Shown here piece by piece: positions 21,836 to 31,100 of a stretch of DNA of 60,676 nt. The stretch is from a virus. The notes under the pieces were generated by a model, which was not told the origin of the DNA, searched no databases, and worked only from the letters and a program-made list of their open reading frames with translations. Location: positions 1 through 60,676 of the IMG/VR virus record IMGVR_UViG_3300025009_000110. One strand, given 5' to 3'. The translations under genes and the position numbers were made by a program. Numbering within the stretch: the first letter of the stretch is position 1; each line of letters begins with the position of its first letter.

Positions 21836-22093
21836 TTACACGTAGTGAAATTTTGCGCCAGCAACCGCCAATACGGTTGCACCACCAGGGATAGTAAACA
21901 CATCACCGGCAACCATCGGTATGGTAGCTACCACGGCATCGGCAAACGTTACGGTGAAATTGCCATCAATCGAGCAGCAAAAACACCTGGTCTTTTTCTC
22001 GCCATCAGCAGCCGCTATATTTACTTGACCTGAAACGAGCGGGAAACCCTGAATAATCTCCCCATTCTTCCTTAAAAAATCACCCTCAGCCAT
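21836..22093 (-). CDS. Small beta-rich virion-type protein, 85 aa
   Basis: ATG 22093 (MAEGDFLRKNGEIIQG) follows GGAGG. The sequence is a series of short strands with Gly and Val (SIDGNFTVTFADAVVATIPM, FTIPGGATVLAVAG) and two adjacent cysteines, resembling small capsid or tail decoration modules. It lies between the polyvalent protein and the fibre-phosphoesterase gene. Function unknown. Confidence 0.6.
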   Translation of the reverse strand: MAEGDFLRKNGEIIQGFPLVSGQVNIAAADGEKKTRCFCCSIDGNFTVTFADAVVATIPMVAGDVFTIPGGATVLAVAGAKFHYV

Positions 22094-22144
22094 GGTAGCC
22101 TCCAACGTTATTTGTTTATACTATAGTTTCTTCGCCCTTGACAA

Positions 22145-25100
22145 TCAATCGTTGCCGAGGGTCTTGTTGTATCTTTTGTTAAATTCGACCTGTGCGCTTT
22201 CAATCAGCTTGTCTATCCTGTCGGTATTGCCCTTCTTGCTGACGATCTCTTTTTTCTGCTTATTGAGATCCCGTATTCTTTCCTCGGTCCTTTCGAAGGC
22301 ACCAACCATTTTGTACAGCGGCTCACGAATCAGTCCTGGCCTGTCGTCCTTGGTTGCACTCTTCAGCTCGCGAACGAAGGTGCTCATCTCCTCGCGGTTC
22401 TCAAAGTAGATCTGACGGTTTATTCCTGTGGGCATGGTGCCTATCAACCTCCTGGCTATTGGGACATTTCGGATCGACAGATCGCCCTCTGCTACTGCGA
22501 ACGGAAGATTCAGTACGTCTTTGGCCATCTTACCGGCACCGCCAGTAAATGTCTCGACCAGCATCTCGATAGTTTCGGGCGAAACAGAGATCGCCCCTTC
22601 CCGGTACTTACTACCACCGGTATGTCTATTGAGCCACTCGGTCACCGCCTTAGACGCCGGGTTTACATCTTTGAAATAAAGCTCGCTGTCTGGCTGATTC
22701 GCCCACGGGTTACCGGCAGGCATGAGAGGGCCACCGTGCCATGCAGCATTCTCTCTTACCTGGGCAAGCGGGTCCAGGAGAGTAGGTGCCACGGTTTGAA
22801 GGATGGTGCCAGCGGCCAGTGGGTTGAAGTTGTTGATGAAGGCCTTGCCCCATCTGATCGCCGCCTCCACTGGCTTCTGCCCCCGCATTACACTACCTAT
22901 CTCTTCGCCAAACTTGAAGAAGATATTGTAGCCGTAGGCCATGGGGATCTTGATATGTTTGCCCTCGCCGCCTGGAACCATGAGCACGATGTTGCGCTCA
23001 AACAGGGCCGGGTTCGACCTCTTCAGCTTGTCGTAGTAGGAATCGCCGTCGTCGTCATCGCCACCAGCTATTGCCCCCAGGAAGCTTGCGAACGCTCCAA
23101 ATGCAGCGATACCAACTACTGTTTTTCTGACAGTCGATGACGATCCTACCGCCTGGAGAATCCTGACGTTGCCTTGTATTCCGGCGTTTGCGAACATCCA
23201 CAACGAGTTCATTGCCGGTCCTGCTGTGCCGTGTTTCGTGAAGTCAACTGTCAGGTTGGAGGCAATACGGGCCGCGTTACGCTTGTCGATCCCTGATTCT
23301 ACCAGGGCCTGATATGTTGCCACCCTGACGCCGTTCTCGACAGACAGGTTGATGCTCTCGATAAAATTACCGAGACGCATGAAGTTTTCCTTGATCTTGT
23401 GCCCGCCATTTTTCATCTCAAGGTCTGACTGGATCTTCTCTGATAGCTGGGCGACGTCATCATACGACCTCATCCATCCCATGATGACACCGTTCTCTGC
23501 GGCATCCCGGTATATCGCGCCCCACTGGCCTGAAGGTTTCCCGCGCTCCTCGCGGTAGATACCAGCAACAGCGCTACGGATATTCCCGAATACTTTCGAC
23601 TGCATACCAGCTGCTTCGGTCGATGACATATTGACCATGGCTGTCTGTAAGTCGCGGATAAAGTTTGGCAGGGTAAACTCTGGGGTCCATGTGGTGGACA
23701 GCCTGGCGAGTATCCTCGTGACATGACCAGACGCCCTGATAATTGGACCGAGCGGGGTGACCTGGCGATTGATAGCCTCCATGAAGCGAACCGCCATAGG
23801 GTTATCCTTCGCCACCTCGATAATGTGCTTGACGCCATCGACCTTGACGTAGGTTTGGTATTTCGGGTCCAGCTGCTGGTCCGGGTAGAATCTGACATTG
23901 CCCTCGTTATCGAGATATGGGGCCTTCTCAAGCTCGCCGATTGACCATAGACCTTCATCAGGGTTTTGCTTCACCATCTCGTACAGTGCCCTTCCAGCCT
24001 CTAATTTACGCCTTCTCGTGAGGGCTGACTGGTAACGGTCAACTACATGGGAGAGGATGTGCGCCACGCCATTGGTCGATCCATAGGCTATTTTTACCGG
24101 TTTACCGAGGGGGCCAACCCCGGCTTTGCCGGTCGGAGTTTTCCCTTCGTCTGATTCCTCTCTCATGAGCGGGATGTGATACTGGTAAGTACTAACTATC
24201 GCCGAATACTCGTCGTCTGTCAGCTCCCCTGCCTCGTGGTTTATATCAAGGGCGGCACGACTTATTGAGCGCATCATCTCTGCAGCCTGGTACACATCGG
24301 CTCTACCCTGGAAGCGATCCTCGATAGCCCTGGCCTGCCCGTTCGTCATGCCGGAAAGCCTGCCCTTGACATCATCCCAGTGGGCGATAATGGACTCGCG
24401 TTTTTCCAGCCTCTCATACATATTGAGCAGACGGTTTTGCAGGAATTCCGGTGTGCCTTTTTTGATCTCTTCAGCGGTGAAGACCCTAGCGGCAAATTCT
24501 TTGGCGAGTTGGTCAACCTGCGCCCGCTGACTCCGCACGGTGTCGGCCATCTCCTCAACCAGGGCAATTGTGTTGTCGCGCCTCTTGTTTCTGGTCTGGT
24601 CGTTCATGACGAATTCATCCTGGATAAGCCCGAGCTTGTCTTGCCACGGGCGCTTCTCGGCGTCGGTCATAAAAATAAGGAGGTTGTCAACGTACCGCCT
24701 GGCGTTTACCCGGCGCATCTGCAGGTTGCGTTCAGGTGCGTGTTGGGCATGCGCCAGCTCCTCAACATCCTGGATAGAGATCTTGTGCTTTGCCAGGAAA
24801 TCGAGGAACGGCTGCAGGACATTCTTGTCAAACTGCTTAACGTCGTTGGCCATAATCTTGCCGACAAGGCCTTTCAGGGTGGCATGATCCCGCTCGATTG
24901 GCTGCGGACCTATACTCTCCTGCACCCGCTCAATCGCTTTATCCCTGTTCCAGAAGTAGGTGGCGATCTCGTCAAACTTGCCCTTGAAATCAACTGTATT
25001 GGCCATCCTATCCAGGAAGGTCACTGCAGGATGTACTGAGCCGACTGCCGGGGTAGGCGTGTATGAGTCAGCCCAACCTGCGGAAGTAGCGTCCTTCCGG

Positions 25101-28100
25101 GAGATGAGGATATCCTCTGGCTTCTGATTCATACCCATCAGCCCCTCACCCATGAGCATTCCCTCAAGAGTCTCCCACGGCGGATGTTTCTTTCTGTCCG
25201 CTTTCGACATGCCAAGCCTGGCCTGTGTCAGCCTGGCCTGTACCTCACCCGTCAACCGTTTGTATTCGTTGTGGCTGATACTGTTGATGTTGCCAGACAG
25301 TACGACCCACTCAGCGCCAAGTACGCTTCGGCTTTCCATGAGGGAATCGTAGAGCTTCCTGGCCTCAGGTACGAGCTGGCCCTGGTATTGTGGCCCGTTC
25401 GCTGCGATCCACGACATTTGTTCGTTGATACTGGCTATCTGCCTATCGAGCTGAGTGAGTTTATCCTGGTTCTTCTTGATCTGATTGGCGACGTTTCCGC
25501 CCTTCGAGAAGTTCTCGATATCTTGAATGACGTGCTGCATCTCGTGCTCAAGGACTGTTCTTGCTGCTGGGTCAAACAGGGTTATATTGATTCTGATATT
25601 TCCCTCCTGGTCCCAGCCGCCGAGATGGCCCTGATCGAGCTTCGCTGCAATGACCCTCACTTCCTTGAGATACGGGTACGCCTTAAACAGCGGTGGATTA
25701 TTGTAAACCTCAGGAAGAGGCACGGCTGCATTGGGCTTCATCATGCCCCAAGTCCTGGCGTCCCACTTGCCGGTGGAGTCGTCAATCTCGTACTGCCATT
25801 CACCTGGAACCATCTCCCACCAGCCGGTTTCATCCCATATCGATTTCCTGTCAGCACCACCCTCCTTCATCGCCTGGGCTTTCTCCATTAGGGAAAGCTG
25901 CTTGCCCTCGTCCTTGAGGTAGCTGTGAGACACTGCGAGCTTAAGATAATCGTCTGGCTCTACGTTACTCAACTGTACGCCTTTATCTCGTAGGAAGATT
26001 TTGGCGTCTCTCATATTGATGCCGGTGGTGAGGCTTTCCCTGCCAGCCATCTGGAACTTTATCCCTTCGATGTCAAACATTGTCGGCTTGTCACTGCGTG
26101 CTTCCCTCCTGATCGCGAGATCCGCCAGAGCCTTGAAGTCCTTCTCGTTGAAGATCTTGTACGAAACTCCGAAGCGCGTGACCATACTTTTTATCATCGC
26201 AATAATGCGCCTGACGATCCCGACGTCCTCTGACGTACTCACCATGTAGGCAAGGATCTCCTCGCTGAAATCCTCCTTGGCCGTGCCGGTTGGAATCTGC
26301 TCGATTGCCCGCCTGATAGCATCCCCGGTGTCTGACTTTTCTCCGCGCCGCCTATCGATGGTTTTCTTCATCATCTGGAATTCAGCGCTATTGGCCATCA
26401 TCCTGCCGATATGGGTGCCTATTGCGTGACGCAGTGACCCCCATAACTCGCCGCTGGGGATGTTCTCGGGAACCAGTATGGTTTTTCCGGGAATCTCTAT
26501 TCCGATTGGCACGAGATTTGCATCAAGCTCGGCCTTGGAATATCCGGCTTCCTTGGCTTCGGCTATGGCTTCGTCGGTTGTCATAAGCACCACCTTGCCG
26601 CTGCTTACTAGCTTGGATGCCACACTCCTTTGGCCAGGGCTTAGGCTAGAGAGGAGGCTATCGAATACTGTTCGCGGAAGCCCTGAAGAGAGTTTACCAA
26701 GTCCAGCCTGCAGCTTAACCCCGGCCTCTGGTTGTAATGTCTCCCTGGTTGGGGTGATCTTGCCAAAAATAGCAGCCACCTTTCCACCATTCATGTCTGA
26801 CCAGTAGCCAAGATATCCAGCGTCCTTGATGAATTTCTCGTACAGGTTGGTAGCATTAATGAATGGATTCTGTGTCCTAGCCGCCTGAGCTTTAGCTCTA
26901 AGCCCTTCTGGGTCTTTGGCAAAATCGTACATCTTCGAGGGAGGAACCTTGGCCTCGTATCGGTATTGGCCGAGGCCCACTTCCTTGCGGTATCCACCGC
27001 CCCCTATCCCGTAATATGTCCTGTTGACCCAGTTGTCTGGATCGGCATGCTGTCTCTTCGCCTCTGCCCCTGAAATGCCTTCTCCGTATCTGTCTGGATC
27101 AATAGTCTTCATACCTGGAACTGGTGACCAGTGAACCAGGTTCATATTTCCGTCTGAGTCGAGGGGGATTGAAACCTCTATGGCCTGGAATTTTATTCCA
27201 CCGAGCTTTTCGAATTCCTTGACTTCTTGCTCACGGAGCTTGAGGTTTTCGCCCGAGTATTGCTGGATAAGACTTTCGAAGTCTGACCGCCTATCACGAA
27301 GCCACCGTTGTAGATCTGATCGTTCACCGATGCTTCCTTTATCGAGAATCGTTTCGCCATTACCGTCTTCGCTCCAGTTGTGGACGTATCCATATTCCCC
27401 TTCGGCCCACATGGATTTCGCCTCGGCAACACCGAGATCGGCACCATGGTTGTCGAGGAATGACTGGACCCCGCCCATGAAAGTTTCGTCATCTACGAAC
27501 GGCACACCCGTCGAGTCGTCCCTGAAATTTATTATCGCGATCTGGTTGTTAGAAATCCTAGTAAATCCAGCTCCTTCACCGAGTGCTGCCAGGACTTTAT
27601 TTTCTAGGTTTTCTGTGATGTTTTCCGAGAATTCTACCACCACACCCCGAGCATATTTACCGCCCTTCACGGAGAATGATTCACCGCGTTTTGCCGCTGC
27701 AGCCTGGGCTTCGGCCAGGGAATTGTGACGTGAGATAGTTGTGCCCCTCTCGTTGACCACCCGGAATTTCTGCTTATCCTGATTGACCTTCGACAGCATA
27801 GCCGCATCAGTCCTGAACCATGGAACCGCATCCTGTTTAAAAATGTATTGGATCGCGAGAGCGTAATCCCTGGCGTTGTCGCGGACAAACTCACCGCCCT
27901 CTTTCGCCAGGACCACATGGCTGAGACTGTTAGGGTTGACGTTACCACCGTAGGCACCAGCTCCATCGCTCACGAAGGAGATTGACACCCCGAGTCTCTG
28001 CGCTAACATGTCAGCGCCGTCATTCGACAGCAGCAGCCCCCTAGCCTCAGAAGTAAACATGCGCTTAACTGCTGGCGAGGCATTGAATATATCGTACTCA

Positions 28101-31100
28101 AACGAAGAGCTAGGGATCGCCTCCCAGGTGATTGTCGATGTAGCCCTGTTGATGAACGTCGAGAAATCTGCTGCGGTAAGTTCTGCATTCTCCCTGGCCT
28201 TTCTCGCCGGTAGTAACATGGCCTGCCGGTGCCAGATCTTACGGTGTTGCTTCAGTGACTCTGCGTCCTTCTTGAACTCTGGCCTGCCGTTATCTCCGAT
28301 AAATGAGTAACCCTTCTTGACCGACTCGCTCCAGGTCTTGGTTTTGACCACGGCATCCTCATACCTGGCCTTCATCGCCGTCCAAACAGCGGCTTGCACC
28401 TGGAACGGAATCCACTTCTTGTCGCCCCTCTTGAGACTGGCGTTCAGCCTATCGGTTACCCTGAGTATCTCGTTCTCCATGAATGAGTACTGACCGGTGC
28501 CCTTATCGTCCCTGACAACGATGTCGTCGTAGCCGAAAGCCCGCTTCATCCACATGTCGATTGTGGCCTTTTCCTTAAGTAGCGCAACGGTGGAGGAGTC
28601 GAGGTCCATCTTGGCGATGGCTGTCGGGTCGTTGTGGATGATCTGGCTGACGAGATTGATATAAAAGCTGTTGGTCTTCCTGCCGTCGAATGGCTTGTTG
28701 TCATAGAGAACATCGACCGCTTTTCCATCCTGGTCTGCGGTCTTGACCTTAAACTGTTCCCTCGGGACGTTGTTGACGAACTGATTCCACGCCTTGACGG
28801 CGAATACGGTGTTGGCCTGAACATGCGCCTGTGGGGAGTATATGGCAATGAGCTGGATAAATTTCTCGGCCTTGGCCACATCTCCGTTCATGGACTTAAG
28901 CACGGCATTGGCCGAATTCTCGTACCAGAACCTGCCTACCTCGCCCTCCTTAAGGAGCCTGACAATCTTCATCCTCATATTGTCGAGATCTTCCTTGGAG
29001 TTTACGTTCGGAGGTGCCCCCTTAATCTTGCCGTCAGATGTGGTTGGCGGCTCCCAGTCGAAGAAGCCGAGATCTGCTTTTTCTTTGGCGAAGGCAGGGT
29101 GATTCCTGACCACCTCGAAGCCCTCCTTGAGGTACTTGCCATAATGCTCGCCTATCTCTCCGATAACCTTGGCAGACCAGTCGGCGAAGTCGCGGACCCC
29201 TTGCTCGAAGTATGCACCACCGATAGTGATAACGCTTCCAAGTAGTTCCGGATCGACGCCTGCGCTCAAACGGCCTCGTCCCTCTTTAAGATTCTCCCTG
29301 GCTTTTCTCACCCTATCGGCGGTGAATATCTTGTTCTTTGCGAATTGCTCTGTTTTCGGGGCAATTTTCTCTTCAGTTTTTTGCCCTACCACTTCGACGA
29401 CTTCTTCCCGCCGCCCTCCCTCTTGGGTTTCCACCCCAGCTTTCGCATCGTCCCGTACACGTACCTGTCCTGGGCCTCTTCCGACAGCCCCTTCTGCTGC
29501 GCCTCTTTCTCCAGTTGGCGCTCCAATTTCTTCGGCATTGAAACCTCCTTCAACATTATCATTGACTTCCTCTCCTTGTTCGGTTATAGTTCTTACTGGC
29601 TGGGAGACATTAACTGAGGAGGTTGGTATGGAAGTCTTTTTAGATTCTGGTAACGATACATTTGTTCTGGATACAAAATCCAGGAGGGTGTTTCTGGTTG
29701 ATGGTGACAGTCGGTTCGAAATCGTGGACCCCGTGACAAAACTTAAAATCCTTGCTGAGTCATCGGCAAGAGCTGAAAGACCAGCACGGAAGTCCTCGGT
29801 AGATTGACCGCCTTCGCCTCGCGCCGAAGACGCCGCCGCTGCATAGCCACTATCCATTAGCTTGTTAAGCATATGGAGAGTGGCTGTCTTGATATCCTTA
29901 TCAAAATTATCGTTAGTTAAGTGGCCAATCACCTTGTAAAGACTGTGGAGCTTTTTCTTTGCCTCCATCATCTGCTCTGTGTTGAGTTGTAGCTCATAGA
30001 TATGGCCGTTGGTAGCCCTCATGGTTAGTTGTATATCCTGGTAACCACTGACATCCTCCTGGCCATATCTATTCTTCCAGGACATAACATCGTCCCTGTC
30101 CTTGATTTTCGTGAAAGCTGCCTTTAGCGAGGCGTAGTCTGGGTACACTACAGTTACAGCAACGATATCGTCTACCATCGAAACCCTGCCGCCATACTTA
30201 TTTTTTAGCTTAAGATCGGCAGTCTCTCTCTTTTTGAGTCCGTCATCGAATGGACGCAACTTAACCCTGCCATTGGTTTCCTCGGCAAACGTGGTTGCTT
30301 GTTTGTTGATTTCGCCGACAGCCTCCTTGGCATGTTGATACAGGGTGTCCATGCTATGACTGACAGACTCGCCTTGGAGGACCTTTGGTACTAATTCTAC
30401 TTCGGCATATTTTTCACCACGGGCAACAAGCTCCCTGAGTGTGGTATTACCGTCAACTACCCTAACAGTCCCATCCTCTCTCATGATCGCCTTGAGTGGC
30501 TTTCTCTTTAAACCAGTGCCTTCCTTGGCCTTGTCTATAAGCGACCTGGCTGAGGATATTTTTTGAGGGCTGATCTCCTTATTGATGGGGAGAATTTTAG
30601 ATACCTCCATAGCCTGGCTATTCGTTGTTGGTTCGAAGTAGTCGCCGGTAGCGCTTTTCTCTTTAGCGGCCTGCGGAATCGCCACAAAGCCCCCCTGTCG
30701 CTCGATCACCTCGTAGCGCGATAGATCCACCCCACGTTGCTTCGCGCTCGTTCTGAGGGCCTTCTCGCTTGAAAATGGGGCTCCTGTGGATCTGGCGAAT
30801 TCTGGCGGTGCTTCGAGGAACGCCTCTTCGGCGGCTTCCCGTCTCTGTGTTTTGGTTTCTGGTGCCATGGCGTACTGAGCGCCAGGAAATTGCTGTGCCT
30901 CTTCTTCGCGGGCGAGCTGGGTTTTAAGTTCGGTTTCCGGCGCTGCGGCCAATACCTCTGCGGCCTCCGCTGCGGTCGAAGGTCTTCCCTCTGGTTCAAA
31001 GGCGAACGCCTCCTCAAGACCAGCCATTCTGGCTTCTTGTTCTGACGGTCCAGCCTCCTCGAATACCTGAGCGGCCCCCTGGGCGGTGCTGGGCGGCGGC

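Noticed and set aside
22354-25891. Many plus-strand open frames opposite the giant protein gene
   Set aside because: All are shadows of a continuous 3,440-codon gene, with no motifs or translation signals.
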